A DNA stretch of 64,000 bases from Brevibacterium antiquum (GTDB lineage: Bacteria > Actinomycetota > Actinomycetes > Actinomycetales > Brevibacteriaceae). Made by a program: the position numbers and the translations under genes. How positions within the stretch are numbered: position 1 is the first letter of the stretch; every line of letters starts with the position of its first letter. The notes beneath the pieces are model-generated. The model saw nothing but the letters and a program-made list of their open reading frames with translations, made no database searches and was not told the origin of the DNA. This document shows positions 8,020 to 17,105 of the stretch, in pieces. Where the stretch lies: the NCBI RefSeq assembly GCF_016107655.1, contig NZ_JABASX010000004.1, positions 248,001 to 312,000 of the forward strand. The letters are read 5' to 3'.

Positions 8020-9563
8020 ACACACCGAATCGAAGACAAGCGCTGGGGGCTGGGCTGTCGATATCAGCACTCGCCGGCCTGAGCGCCTGCGGGGGCGGCT
8101 CCGTCGGTGCCGCCGACGCAGGGAAACCAATCAAGGGTGGGAGCCTGCGCGTGGGAGTCACCGGCGGCAACTCCGCGGACACCGTCGACGCCCACATTCC
8201 GGTCAACAGCGGCGACGTCTGCCGCGCTGTGAACCTGTACAACGCGCTCTACGGGTGGGATGACGACTCTCAAGTCGTGCCGCTGCTGGCGGAGTCCTTC
8301 GAATCCAACGCCGACGCCACCGTGTGGACGTGCACCCTGAAGCAGGGCATCAAGTTCTCCGACGGCAGTCCGATCACCCCGGACGATGTGATCTTCACCT
8401 TCAAGCGGATCACGGACCCCGATGATCCCAAGACCGCGGCAGCGAACTTCTCCATGCTCGACAAAGTCGTCGCCAAGGATGGCCGCACCGTGGAGTTCCA
8501 CCTCAGTGAGGCCAACGGACTGTTCAAGGACGCAGTCGCCGAATACACCGCGGCGATCGTCCCTGAAGGCTACGACCCGGAGAACCCGGTGTGTTCAGGG
8601 CCATTCAAACTCAAATCGTTCACCCCGGCCCAGTCGACGGTGCTCGTGCCCAATGAGCACTACTTCGACTACGACAAGATGTACCTCGACGAGGTGCAGC
8701 TGCTGAACTTCAACGACTCAGATGCACTCATCAACGCGCTCCTGTCAACTCAGGTCGACGCGATCGCGCAGATCCCAGTGGCACTGGTCGAGGTCATCGC
8801 CGCCGATGAGCGCATGGCCATTCTCAACTCCGAGACCGGCATGTGGCTGCCGCTGACCATGCGGGTGGACAAGAAGCCGTTCGACGACGTCAAGGTGCGC
8901 CAGGCCTTCCGCCTCGTCGTCGACCGGGAGCAGATGATCGAACAGGTCCTGTCCGGCTTCGGCACCGTCGGCAACGACATGTTCGGGCCGCTGAGCGAGA
9001 ACTATCCTGAGTTCCCGCAGCGCAAGCAGGACATTCCGAAAGCCAAGAAGCTCCTCGCCGAGGCGGGCTATCCCGATGGTCTCGACGTCGAGTTGGTGAC
9101 GGCTCCGATTCAGTCCGGTGCCGTCGAATCCGCTCAAGTCTTCGCTCAGCAGGCCGCCGAGGCCGGTATTCGGGTCAAGATCCGCAGGGTCGACGCGACG
9201 ACGTTCTTCGGCGAGGAATACCTGCAGTGGGACTTCGCGCAGGACTTCTGGTACACCCGAGATTTCCTGCCGCAGGTCATCTCCTGCGCTCTCGAAGAGT
9301 CGCCGTTCAACGAAACCCACTGGGACGACCCCGCCTTCAACAAGGTCTTCGACAAGGTCCGCGGCATTCCCGAGGTCGAGAAGAGACGCGACGGCGAACA
9401 CGAGCTGCAGAAGATGCTCTACGACGAAGGCGGCTACATCGTGTGGGGATTCGCCAACCAGGTCGATGCTTTCCAGAAGTACGTCGGCGGGCTGGTCAAG
9501 AACTCCACCGGGCGGCCTCTGGGCGGCTGGCGGTTCGACCGCGTATGGATCGGAAAGGTGTGA
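8016..9563 (+). CDS. ABC transporter substrate-binding lipoprotein, family 5 (oligopeptide/opine type)
   Basis: Extracytoplasmic peptide-type solute receptor of the DppA/OppA family (SBP_bac_5). The N-terminus has a twin-arginine (NRRQALGAG) followed by a hydrophobic stretch and a lipobox LSAC with Cys25, so it is probably a Tat-exported lipoprotein. Core features are GGSLRVGVTGG, the LYDN-like LYNALYGWD, FSDGSPITPDDVIFTFKRI and VKVRQAFRLVVDREQM. Length (515 aa) is normal. It is translationally coupled to the regulator upstream (ATGA overlap) and followed directly by two permeases and a fused ATPase. The ligand cannot be read from sequence. Confidence 0.9.
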   Translation: MNTPNRRQALGAGLSISALAGLSACGGGSVGAADAGKPIKGGSLRVGVTGGNSADTVDAHIPVNSGDVCRAVNLYNALYGWDDDSQVVPLLAESFESNADATVWTCTLKQGIKFSDGSPITPDDVIFTFKRITDPDDPKTAAANFSMLDKVVAKDGRTVEFHLSEANGLFKDAVAEYTAAIVPEGYDPENPVCSGPFKLKSFTPAQSTVLVPNEHYFDYDKMYLDEVQLLNFNDSDALINALLSTQVDAIAQIPVALVEVIAADERMAILNSETGMWLPLTMRVDKKPFDDVKVRQAFRLVVDREQMIEQVLSGFGTVGNDMFGPLSENYPEFPQRKQDIPKAKKLLAEAGYPDGLDVELVTAPIQSGAVESAQVFAQQAAEAGIRVKIRRVDATTFFGEEYLQWDFAQDFWYTRDFLPQVISCALEESPFNETHWDDPAFNKVFDKVRGIPEVEKRRDGEHELQKMLYDEGGYIVWGFANQVDAFQKYVGGLVKNSTGRPLGGWRFDRVWIGKV

Positions 9564-9564
9564 C

Positions 9565-10518
9565 ATGTTCGGAAAAGTCATCGGACGCAGGCTGATCTTC
9601 TCCGCCTTCATCCTCCTCGCAGTCTCACTCCTCGTATTCGGAGCCACGTTGCTGCTGCCCGGCGACGCGGCTCGAGCCATTCTCGGCCAGCAGGCGACTC
9701 CGGAGCGTATCGCGGCGCTGAACGAGCAGTTGGGTCTCAACCAGCCTGCCTGGCAGCGGTACTTCTCCTGGCTGGGTGGACTCTTCGTCGGCGACTTCGG
9801 TACCTCGACGGCCAGCGGCGGTTCCGTGGCGCAGCTTCTCGGTGAGCGAGTCGGAAGCTCGTTCATCCTCATGGCTGCAGCCGCCATCATCTCGGTGCCT
9901 TTGGGCATCGGCTTGGGCGTCTACCAGGCACTGCACCGTGGTGGCCGACGCGATCAGGCCATGACGGGCCTCAGCCTCGTCTTCGCTGCCATGCCGGAGT
10001 TCGTCATCGGCATCGGCCTCATCGCGATCTTCGCGACCTCCGTCTTCCAGATTCTGCCGGCTGTGACCCTGGCTCCGCCGGGCGAGCCCGTGTGGGGTCG
10101 ACCCGAGCAGCTCATCCTGCCTACCCTGACCCTCATCCTCGTCGTCACTCCCTACATTGTGCGGATGATGCGCGCGACGATGATCGAAGTCCTCGACTCC
10201 GGTTTTGTGGAGATGGCCCGACTCAAGGGCGTACCCGAGAAGCGTGTCATCATGCGCCATGCTGTGCCCCACGCTTTGGGACCCGTTGCGCAGGTCGTGG
10301 CGATTCAGTTGGCGTGGTTGGCCGGCGGCGTGGTCGTCGTCGAGTTCCTGTTCCGCTATCCGGGGCTGGGCCAAGCGCTCATCGATGCGGTGACCTACCG
10401 TGATGTGCAGGTCGTACAGGCGATTTCCATGCTTGTGGCCGCTGTCTACGTCGTGGTGAACCTGGCGGCCGATGTCGTCGGCATCCTCACCAACCCGAAG
10501 CTGAGGAGTGCAGCATGA
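9565..10518 (+). CDS. ABC transporter permease, DppB/OppB type
   Basis: Inner-membrane permease with six predicted helices. The first helix (RLIFSAFILLAVSLLVFGATLLLPG) and the long periplasmic loop after it (LNEQLGLNQPAWQRYFSWL) are typical of DppB. The EAA-type coupling loop is visible as FVEMARLKGVPEKRVIMRHAVP. ATG 9565 starts right after the stop of the binding-protein gene (tga 9561-9563), giving 317 aa, the usual size. The longer open frame that begins inside the previous gene is not used. The stop overlaps the start of the next permease (ATGA). Confidence 0.9.
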   Translation: MFGKVIGRRLIFSAFILLAVSLLVFGATLLLPGDAARAILGQQATPERIAALNEQLGLNQPAWQRYFSWLGGLFVGDFGTSTASGGSVAQLLGERVGSSFILMAAAAIISVPLGIGLGVYQALHRGGRRDQAMTGLSLVFAAMPEFVIGIGLIAIFATSVFQILPAVTLAPPGEPVWGRPEQLILPTLTLILVVTPYIVRMMRATMIEVLDSGFVEMARLKGVPEKRVIMRHAVPHALGPVAQVVAIQLAWLAGGVVVVEFLFRYPGLGQALIDAVTYRDVQVVQAISMLVAAVYVVVNLAADVVGILTNPKLRSAA

Positions 10519-11432
10519 GCACGAACACGAATAGCCTCGACGACCTCAAATCCGCAGCGGTCGACGGTGGTGAGGTGCCCAAGGAATCACAGACCACCTA
10601 CACGCCGTTCTTCAAACGCGTGCTGGCACAGAAACAGGGCAAGATCGGTCTGACACTGACCATCATCGTCCTCCTCCTGGCCTTCTGCGGGCCGCTGCTG
10701 CTGCCCTGGGCCACCGGCAACACGGCAACTGAATTCGTTGCCAAGCCCTTCAGCCCACATGGGCTCTTCGGTTCGGACAACCTCGGCCGCGATGTGCTCT
10801 CCCGGTTCTTCGCCGGTGGACTCACCCTCATCGTATATTCGGTCCTTGCCACCGCTCTCGGCATGATTCTGGGCGCGATCATCGGCATGCTCGCAGCCTA
10901 TGTGGGTGGGACTTTCGATGCGATCATCATGCGCCTCAACGATGTCATCCTCGCCGTCCCACAGCTAGTGTTCGCGCTGCTGGCCATCACCGTGCTGGGT
11001 CCACAAGGGTGGGTGCTGGTGACCGTCATCGGCGTCACCCACGCCCCACGCATCGCCCGCGTCGCACGCTCAGCAACTCTGGGCGTCATCACCGAGGACT
11101 ATATCCTCGCCGCAGAGATGTATGCGATGCCGCGGTGGAAGGTGCTGCTGCGTGAGCTGCTGCCCAATATCACCGGGCCGCTGAGTGTTGAAGCCGGGCT
11201 GCGCCTGACCTACTCGATCGGCTACATCGCGTCTCTGTCGTTCTTGGGACTCGGTCTGCAGCCGCCCGCTGCTGACTGGGGCCTGATGATCAACGAGAAC
11301 CGGATCGCGCTGAGCATCCAACCCTGGGGTGTGCTGCTGCCGGTGATCGCCATCGCGCTGCTCACCATCGGCACCAACCTGCTTGCGGACTCCTTCGCCA
11401 GGGCCACCGCATCGACTTCAGTGGAGGCATGA
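10515..11432 (+). CDS. ABC transporter permease, DppC/OppC type
   Basis: Second permease of the peptide transporter (305 aa). A cytoplasmic N-terminal extension of about 40 residues precedes the first helix (GLTLTIIVLLLAFCGPLLL). The GTDNLGRDVLSR-like motif of DppC appears as FGSDNLGRDVLSRFFAGG, and the coupling loop as YILAAEMYAMPRWKVLLREL with the LPN that follows. It is joined by ATGA overlaps to both its neighbours, so stoichiometric translation with DppB and the ATPase is likely. Confidence 0.9.
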   Translation: MSTNTNSLDDLKSAAVDGGEVPKESQTTYTPFFKRVLAQKQGKIGLTLTIIVLLLAFCGPLLLPWATGNTATEFVAKPFSPHGLFGSDNLGRDVLSRFFAGGLTLIVYSVLATALGMILGAIIGMLAAYVGGTFDAIIMRLNDVILAVPQLVFALLAITVLGPQGWVLVTVIGVTHAPRIARVARSATLGVITEDYILAAEMYAMPRWKVLLRELLPNITGPLSVEAGLRLTYSIGYIASLSFLGLGLQPPAADWGLMINENRIALSIQPWGVLLPVIAIALLTIGTNLLADSFARATASTSVEA

Positions 11433-13195
11433 TGACCACCGAGACAACGACCGTCCATCATGATGATGCCAACGTTCCCAACGAGAAGATCGTCCTGCGT
11501 GTGACCGATCTGAAGATCGCGACGACTGCTGGCAATGAGATCCTCCACGGCGTGAACTTCGCGCTCAGCCGCGGCGAGATCCTCGGCCTCGTGGGGGAGT
11601 CGGGATCGGGTAAGACCACGGCCGGTCTGGCCTGCATGGGCCACTTCCGGGAAGGCCTGAAGTTCGCCTCCGGGTCCGTGAGCCTGTGGCCTCGCGGTGA
11701 TGACACCGCCGTCGAGGTGGTCGAACTCGACGAGGTGGCCGTGCGGTCCCTGCGCGGGTCGCGGATCGCCTACATCCCCCAGGACCCTGCGCTCTCGCTC
11801 AACCCTGCGATGCGGGTCGGTGAGCAGATCCGTGAGGTCCTCGACATCCACGAATTCGGCAAATCCGAGGCCGAACGCACCGAGCGGGTGGCCGCAGTTC
11901 TCGTCGATGTCGGACTGCCCGGTGACAAGGCCTACCAGAAGCGGTGGCCGCACCAGCTATCCGGTGGTCAGCAGCAGCGCATCGGCATCGCCATGGCCTT
12001 TGCCATGTACCCCGATGTGCTCATCCTCGATGAGCCCACGACCGGTCTTGACGTGTCCACGCAGGCCGTCGTCCTCGATACGATCCGGCAGATGACTGTG
12101 GCGAACAATGTCGCCGGTCTCTACATCACCCACGACCTTGCGGTGATCAAGGACATCTCCGACCGGGTGGCAGTGATGCTGCGCGGGGACCTCGTCGAAG
12201 AGGGCCCGGTGGAGTCCGTGCTCCAGGACCCGCAGCACGAGTACACGAAGATGCTCATGTCCGCAGTACCGGACCTTGCCGGTCGCAAGACTATCGGTGA
12301 AGGTGCGGCAGCGGAACCGGAGCCCGAATCCAAGGCCACGCACATTCTGGTCTCGGACAAGAAGTCGAAGTCTGAGGACACGAACGAATCTGCCCGAGCG
12401 CAGGATCCGGCGGATTCCGCGGGCGGTGCAGCCACCTCGGCGAGTGCACCGTTGCTACAGGTCACGGATGTGGCACTGGCCTACGGGAAGGCGCAGATCC
12501 TCGACGGGATCAACCTCACGCTGGAACCCGGCGACTGCACGCTGCTGTTGGGGGAATCAGGATCGGGCAAGACGACCCTGTCCCGCTGCATCGCCGGGCT
12601 CAACGATGACTACTCCGGCGCCGTGCGGCTGCGCGGTCAGGAGCTGGCGAAGTCGACGCGGAAGAGGACGAACGAGCAGCGGGTCGGCATTCAGTATGTG
12701 TTCCAGTCCCCGTTCTCCTCGCTCAACCCAAGGCGCTCGATCGGTCAGTCACTGACCGTTCCCCTGGAGATGAGCGGAGAGGGCACTGCCGCGAGCCGGA
12801 AGGCGAAGGTCGACGAGGCCTTGGACTCTGTACGTCTGGGGCGCAGCTTCTATCATCGTCGGCCAGGAGATCTCTCCGGCGGTGAGCGGCAGAGGGCTGC
12901 GATCGCCAGAGCGCTGGTCAACCAGCCGTCGGTGCTCGTCTGCGATGAGATCACCTCGGCGCTCGACGTCAGTGTGCAAGCTTCGATCGTCGGCCTGTTG
13001 CGGACTCTGCGTGAGGAGCACCACCTGGCGATGCTCTTCGTCACGCACAACATTGCGCTCTCACGTCACATCGCCGACAACCTCGCTGTGCTCAACAAGG
13101 GCACAATCGTCGACTACGGGCCGACCGCCCAGGTTCTGGAGACCCCGAAGCACGAGTACACGCGCACGCTGATCGCGGACGTGCCGAAATTCTGA
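11429..13195 (+). CDS. Fused dipeptide/oligopeptide ABC transporter ATPase (DppD-DppF)
   Basis: One chain of 588 aa carries two ABC domains. Domain 1 has Walker A GESGSGKTT (about 56-64), signature LSGGQQQR and Walker B VLILDEPTTGLD. A linker rich in Ala, Glu and Ser (about 285-345) leads to domain 2, with Walker A GESGSGKTT, signature LSGGERQR and Walker B VLVCDEITSALD. The D-loop aspartates are intact in both halves. It energises the two upstream permeases. The gene matters for the rest of the window: a decayed copy of its second half lies at 17106-17977, and its last 57 bp recur at 26019-26075. Confidence 0.9.
   Translation: MMTTETTTVHHDDANVPNEKIVLRVTDLKIATTAGNEILHGVNFALSRGEILGLVGESGSGKTTAGLACMGHFREGLKFASGSVSLWPRGDDTAVEVVELDEVAVRSLRGSRIAYIPQDPALSLNPAMRVGEQIREVLDIHEFGKSEAERTERVAAVLVDVGLPGDKAYQKRWPHQLSGGQQQRIGIAMAFAMYPDVLILDEPTTGLDVSTQAVVLDTIRQMTVANNVAGLYITHDLAVIKDISDRVAVMLRGDLVEEGPVESVLQDPQHEYTKMLMSAVPDLAGRKTIGEGAAAEPEPESKATHILVSDKKSKSEDTNESARAQDPADSAGGAATSASAPLLQVTDVALAYGKAQILDGINLTLEPGDCTLLLGESGSGKTTLSRCIAGLNDDYSGAVRLRGQELAKSTRKRTNEQRVGIQYVFQSPFSSLNPRRSIGQSLTVPLEMSGEGTAASRKAKVDEALDSVRLGRSFYHRRPGDLSGGERQRAAIARALVNQPSVLVCDEITSALDVSVQASIVGLLRTLREEHHLAMLFVTHNIALSRHIADNLAVLNKGTIVDYGPTAQVLETPKHEYTRTLIADVPKF
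13139..13195 (+). repeat. 57-bp dispersed repeat, copy 1 (3' end of intact ATPase gene)
   Basis: The last 57 bp of the fused ATPase gene, up to and including TGA. It is the reference for copies at 17921-17977 and 26019-26075. Confidence 0.85.
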
Positions 13196-13199
13196 AGCG

Positions 13200-13236
13200 T
13201 CTGTGAGCTGCGCGGCCTTCTGGCGTCGCAGCACAG
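13200..13236. terminator. Possible hairpin terminator between convergent genes
   Basis: An interrupted inverted repeat (GCTGCG at about 13208 pairing with CGCAGC at about 13228, flanked by CTGTG and ACAG) lies just after the stop of the fused ATPase gene and before the 3' end of the convergent pyruvyl transferase gene. There is no clear U-tract, so the call is weak. Confidence 0.3.
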
Positions 13237-13349
13237 TCCCAGTCGGATAGCTCATGTTTGGACTAGGACAGCCCCTCCCGCAGCTACGCCGGACCACCGC
13301 TGTGCCGCACTCAGCTCAGATAACTGCGCCGGGTGCATGTCGGGTCCGA

Positions 13350-14735
13350 TCAGCGGCCGGTACGGCGCTGGAATAACCGACGCGCTACCCGTCGTAAATA
13401 CCCCGCGAGTCGAGTCGAAAAACGTCGCTTGATCTCTGCCTGAAGTTCTGCGTTCCGCTGAGTGAGTGACTCCACTTCTGATGAGAGGGAGTCAACCTTC
13501 TTTGTGAGCGTGCCCAACTTCGTGCGATTCTTGCGCCCTGATGTGAACTGCTTGAGGTAGGCTTTCTCAGCTTTCCCCAGTTTACGGCGAAGGTCGAACT
13601 CATCCGTATCAAGGATCTGCGACCTAGCCACCAGAGAGTCCGCGACTGACTGGAAGTCATACCTTTGTGCACCGGCGTTCGAATTAAGCACATGGGCGCC
13701 TAACGCCTCATGTATGTAGGCGTAGGTGGACATCAGATAGGCCGTGTACTTGGGGTTATCTTCGGGCGCCGATTTTGCCTGATCGAGGAGCTGGAATGTT
13801 TGTTCAGCATCCCACTTATCGAACGGAAGCACGCGTTCCGGGTGTCCTATTGCCTTGTAGAAATGGGGAAGCTTGTCATTCCACTCCAGAGCGACAGTAG
13901 GAATGCCAAATGAGTAGGAGATGATCGAGGAATGCATACGTATGGATGCGATTTTTGATCGGGTCGCGATCGCCTGGACAACCTCTCGGGTCGTTTGCGG
14001 GAGGATGATTTGCTCATCTGAGAGACCGTGTTTCTCGGCGAAGAATCGCAAAGTATTGTTGTCTCCCAGGCTCCCATTCGTGTACAGCTTGGGGGGCATG
14101 CCGTGGGATTCTGCGAGAGTGACAAGGTCGGCCAGGTACGACATTTCCTGCGAGAGTCCCCAGTCGCGCTGGTTAGCTTTGAACAATCCGCCGCGGACTA
14201 CATTGATCCCGATCGTGCCATCGGGAACGACGTCAGTCATTCCATAGACAAACTTGGTCCAAGTTGCCGGATCCGCAACCTGTCGCACCTCGAATGTTGC
14301 ATCCTTGGCTACTTCCTGGAAAAGAGGTAGATTCTCGCGAACAGACAGAGCTCGGACACAGCGCTTATTCACGATCTTGGCTATAGCGTCGACTTGACCA
14401 TCGTCGGCACCCATATTGTTCAAGCCCATCGAGGAGAACACCACAGGAATCCCACGCTCGTCGGCTACGGCGGTGATCTGGTCCATATACTCGTAGAATC
14501 CAAGATATGACTGACCGAAGAGCCCACCGCCGCCAAAGAAGATGGCATCACAGCGTTCGAGTTGAGATTTGTCGAAGCCCTTTAGCGACAGCGAAACTAG
14601 CTCGCAGTCGTCGGAGCTAAGGCCATAGTTCTCTAGAGCAACTTCGAGCAACGCGAGAAAACTGGTACCAATGAGGTTGTCGCCGAAATTGTCGTCGACA
14701 TAGGACACTGTTGCAATTCGTAGTGACGAGGCCAT
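13350..14735 (-). CDS. Polysaccharide pyruvyl transferase family protein with C-terminal coiled coil
   Basis: Paralogue of the protein at 1849-3192. Shared features are the N-terminal RIATVSYVDDNFGDNLIGT, the AIFFGGGGLFG loop, QVADPATWTKFV and the C-terminal IRMHSSIISYSFGIPTVALE. After residue about 385 comes a heptad-rich stretch (LGTLTKKVDSLSSEVESL and on) that predicts a coiled coil, ending in a very basic tail (RRVARRLFQRRTGR) that could contact membrane phospholipid. Start is ATG 14735. It probably adds pyruvate or a related group to a surface polymer; the acceptor is unknown. It is convergent with the peptide ABC operon. Confidence 0.8.
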   Translation of the reverse strand: MASSLRIATVSYVDDNFGDNLIGTSFLALLEVALENYGLSSDDCELVSLSLKGFDKSQLERCDAIFFGGGGLFGQSYLGFYEYMDQITAVADERGIPVVFSSMGLNNMGADDGQVDAIAKIVNKRCVRALSVRENLPLFQEVAKDATFEVRQVADPATWTKFVYGMTDVVPDGTIGINVVRGGLFKANQRDWGLSQEMSYLADLVTLAESHGMPPKLYTNGSLGDNNTLRFFAEKHGLSDEQIILPQTTREVVQAIATRSKIASIRMHSSIISYSFGIPTVALEWNDKLPHFYKAIGHPERVLPFDKWDAEQTFQLLDQAKSAPEDNPKYTAYLMSTYAYIHEALGAHVLNSNAGAQRYDFQSVADSLVARSQILDTDEFDLRRKLGKAEKAYLKQFTSGRKNRTKLGTLTKKVDSLSSEVESLTQRNAELQAEIKRRFSTRLAGYLRRVARRLFQRRTGR

Positions 14736-14980
14736 GCGTTGGACACCTTTAAATGATCTGCTAGTCAGAAGTGAGGGATTCTAGGTGAGTTGCGAGTGAG
14801 TCTAGCTGATCAGTGGACTAGAGAGTATGAACAGGGCACCGGCAATAGATCCAACCCAAATCAAGACACACCTATCTCATCGAACCGCTTCGGCGAGCGG
14901 ACTCAATCCGCGTGTCTGCCGCTCGTGATTCCTGGCGCACCGTTAAGCAGTCCGACTTCGGGCTTGCGAGGTGATTCTCA

Positions 14981-15439
14981 ATGGCGTTTGAAGGCAAAGA
15001 CCCTCTGGATGAAGTCCGAGCTTTAGTCGACCAAGTGCAACCTGAATCAGTGGAGTTTCACGAAGTGTCCGCGCGCCGTTTCGACTCCGGGCCGGTCGGC
15101 GAGGGCGGAGAGATCTCGATCGAAGTCCAGATCAGAGAAGGTTCAGAAGGTTTTGATGTTCGCTTGAAAGCCACGGCAGAAGTGGCAGTCGGCGAGGCCG
15201 TCGTCAGCGTAGCCGGCGAGTATTCTGTGGCCGAAGGGGCCAACCCCAGCAGTCGGACGATCAAACAGTTCGTCAACGAAGTTGCTGTCATGACCGTGTT
15301 GCCCTATCTCCGTGAGGGAATGGCCACGATCACTGCGAAAGTGTTCGGAACGGCGCTGTATATTCCGATCATTCCGCGGGGCGATATTGCCGTGAAGCTG
15401 GACGATGAGGGCGTTGCGAAAGACGTCGCTCAGGCGTAG
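14981..15439 (+). CDS. SecB-like (Rv1957-type) chaperone-fold protein
   Basis: A small acidic soluble protein of 152 aa. The middle strands (ISIEVQIREGSEGFDVRLKA, then VVSVAGEYSVAEG) and the ending FVNEVAVMTVLPYLREGMAT followed by a strand into IPIIPRGDIAV resemble the SecB fold, in which a PYxRE helix precedes the last strand, as in SecB and mycobacterial Rv1957. Classical SecB keeps client proteins unfolded for export; Rv1957 guards a toxin-antitoxin pair. No toxin or antitoxin gene is adjacent here. Start ATG 14981 follows a weak AGGTGA. A truncated copy of the C-terminal half lies 330 bp downstream. The family call is from recalled motif shape only. Confidence 0.5.
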   Translation: MAFEGKDPLDEVRALVDQVQPESVEFHEVSARRFDSGPVGEGGEISIEVQIREGSEGFDVRLKATAEVAVGEAVVSVAGEYSVAEGANPSSRTIKQFVNEVAVMTVLPYLREGMATITAKVFGTALYIPIIPRGDIAVKLDDEGVAKDVAQA

Positions 15440-15764
15440 TCGGGTCAGCCGAACGTCGTTCCACCCCGGGGCCGGTCATTACGGTGAAGCCGCTGCGGTG
15501 ACCTGGGCTGAGATGCCAGCTGACCGCTGAGCACTCAGGTCACCTTCTGCGGGAGGCCCTGACCGCACCTGCGAAGTCACCCGCGAGGTCCTGCCGGGTG
15601 AGCTGCGTGAGCCGGCCGATTGCCCTGATCAGCCCGTCGGATCCGCGGTAGCCGAATCACCGCTTTTCGAGCCCCTGTGGTCGGCAGTGTCCATGATCGC
15701 CTATCGTCGACCTCGGAAGCGACACAATCAAAGCACGCGCACAGGTCCTTGCGCGCGAGGACCT
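15440..15764. other. Intergenic region with long-range inverted repeat
   Basis: This 325-bp gap contains GGTGACCTG (15497-15505) and its exact complement CAGGTCACC (15536-15544). Inner CTGAG and CTCAG words extend the pairing, which could terminate the upstream gene. The rest shows no gene; it probably includes the eroded 5' half of the duplicated SecB-like gene. Confidence 0.35.
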
Positions 15765-16037
15765 GGTGAGTACGAGGTGGAGCACGGGTTCGTTATGGAT
15801 GAAAGGACAGTCAGACATTTCACCAACGAAGTCCGTGTGATGACAGTGTTGCCATATCTGCGTGAAAGTGTGGCCACGATTACGGCGGAGGTTTTCGGCT
15901 CGCCTGTACATCTGCCGATCATTCCACGCGGTGAGATCGCCATCGACCTCGCTGATCACGGTATGGGTGAACGAGCTCAATCTTCTCTCGAGCCCCGGCC
16001 GACGAAACGTGGCTGGCCGGGCGGAGGCTTTCTATGA
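15765..16037 (+). pseudogene. Truncated second copy of the SecB-like gene
   Basis: The reading frame from 15765 matches the C-terminal 60 residues of the protein at 14981-15439: EYEVEHG against EYSVAEG, then F(T/V)NEV(R/A)VMTVLPYLRE, ATITA(E/K)VFG and IPRG(E/D)IA in the same order and spacing. The N-terminal 80 residues are absent. After the match the frame runs on into unrelated sequence (GWPGGGFL). ATG 15795 could start a roughly 80-aa fragment, but there is no good ribosome site. It is a tandem duplicate in decay. Confidence 0.65.
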
Positions 16038-16084
16038 GCCAACGCGGGATTATGGTCGTGGCCGGTGCGCTGTAGCCTGTAGGT

Positions 16085-16234
16085 GTGAATGCGCCACAGC
16101 TGCATTCCTTCGGTCTCGGAGTCGCCGCCGGAATGGCGGTCGTCCGCGGTGCTGTTGTGTGGCAAAAGCTCTCCACGACGGACCTTCGGTTCAAGGCCCG
16201 GCAGCACGCTGCGGCGATCGCGCGGCGAAGATGA
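16085..16234 (+). pseudogene. 49-aa remnant of an OBAP-family gene (N-terminal part)
   Basis: GTG 16085 opens a 49-codon frame beginning NAPQLHSFGLGVAAGMAVV. This aligns with NLPQLKSLGLGVVAGAAVT at the start of the intact OBAP-family protein encoded at 30008-30775. Similarity fades after about 28 residues, and the frame ends with a TGA that overlaps the ATG of the DUF1206 gene (ATGA, 16231-16234). It may be a relic joined by chance, or a short membrane-anchoring leader peptide translated ahead of the DUF1206 gene. Confidence 0.5.
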
Positions 16235-17059
16235 GTACCTCCGGTGCGGCCGCCGCCGCGGGCGCGGCCACGGATTCAAAGACTTTCGAGGTGAAAGCGC
16301 GAGCCGGCTTCGCAATGAACGGGCTGCTCCACGTGCTGATAGGCGCTACCTCGATCCGCGTCGCGAGCGGCCACAGTGGGAGGCCGAGCCAGGCCAGCGT
16401 CAAGACCGATATCGCCAACCTGCCCGAGGGGTTCATCGTGCTTTGGGCGGCGTCTTTGGCTTTTGCAGCGCTGGGAGTTTGGCAAGCGTTAGAGGTCGTG
16501 TTCGGCCACCGGTACCGGACCACACGCCAACGCGTTGTTCAAAAAGGGGGTTCGATCGGTCTGACCGGCATCTATATCGCTCTCGCGGTTGCCACTGCGA
16601 TGTTCGCGCTTGGCGTGTCCGACAGCAGCAGAAGCCGCGCAAAAAAAATCAGACCTCAGCCTAGAACTGATGCAAACGCTTCAAGGACGTCTGATACTGG
16701 CTGCCGTCGGCGCAGTGATATTCGGCTTTGGTGGGTTCTTCGTCGTCAAAGGCATTCGGCGCGGCCATCGGAAGAACCTGGACTCCATCGACGGGGGCTT
16801 AGGGCGGACAGCCGTCGTCCTCGGCACCATCGGCTATATAGCCAAAGGCGCAATCGTCTGTTTCGCCGGAGTGCTAGTGGCCTATTCCGCGCTCGCCTTC
16901 GATCCGAGGAAGGCTGAAGGCATCGGTGCCGTATTCCAAACCATGCGCCAGCAACAATTCGGTCCCGAATTGCTGAACGCAACGGGCGTCGGGCTCATCA
17001 GCTATGGCCTCTTCCTGGCCTGTCGAGCGAAAATCGGGACGATGGCAAACGACTATTAA
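16231..17059 (+). pseudogene. DUF1206-family membrane protein, frameshifted at an A8 tract
   Basis: DUF1206 proteins carry three repeats of a two-helix unit and have no proven role. Repeat 1 (KARAGFAMNGLLHVLIGATS to FAALGVWQALE) and the start of repeat 2 are in the frame opened by ATG 16231. From about 16650 the homology continues one frame over (SDLSLELMQTLQGRLILAAV, VIFGFGGFFVVKGIRRGHRK, GYIAKGAIVCFAGVLVAYSA) to the stop at 17059. The break coincides with eight A residues at 16641-16648; seven would restore one frame. It could be a true mutation, a slippage/phase-variation site or an assembly error. The C-terminus (ISYGLFLACRAKI) is family-like. Confidence 0.7.
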
Positions 17060-17105
17060 CCCGTCATCATGACGCCGTCGGAAAGCCCTTCGTATAGCCA
17101 GCAGG

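Noticed and set aside
8745..9908. 387-codon minus-strand frame
   Set aside because: Antisense to the binding-protein and permease genes, both strongly supported; it shows only the high-GC third-position mirror effect.
12749..13053. Minus-strand frames inside the ATPase gene
   Set aside because: Shadows of a strongly conserved ABC domain; the same mirror frames recur in the pseudogene copy at 17526-17879, as expected.
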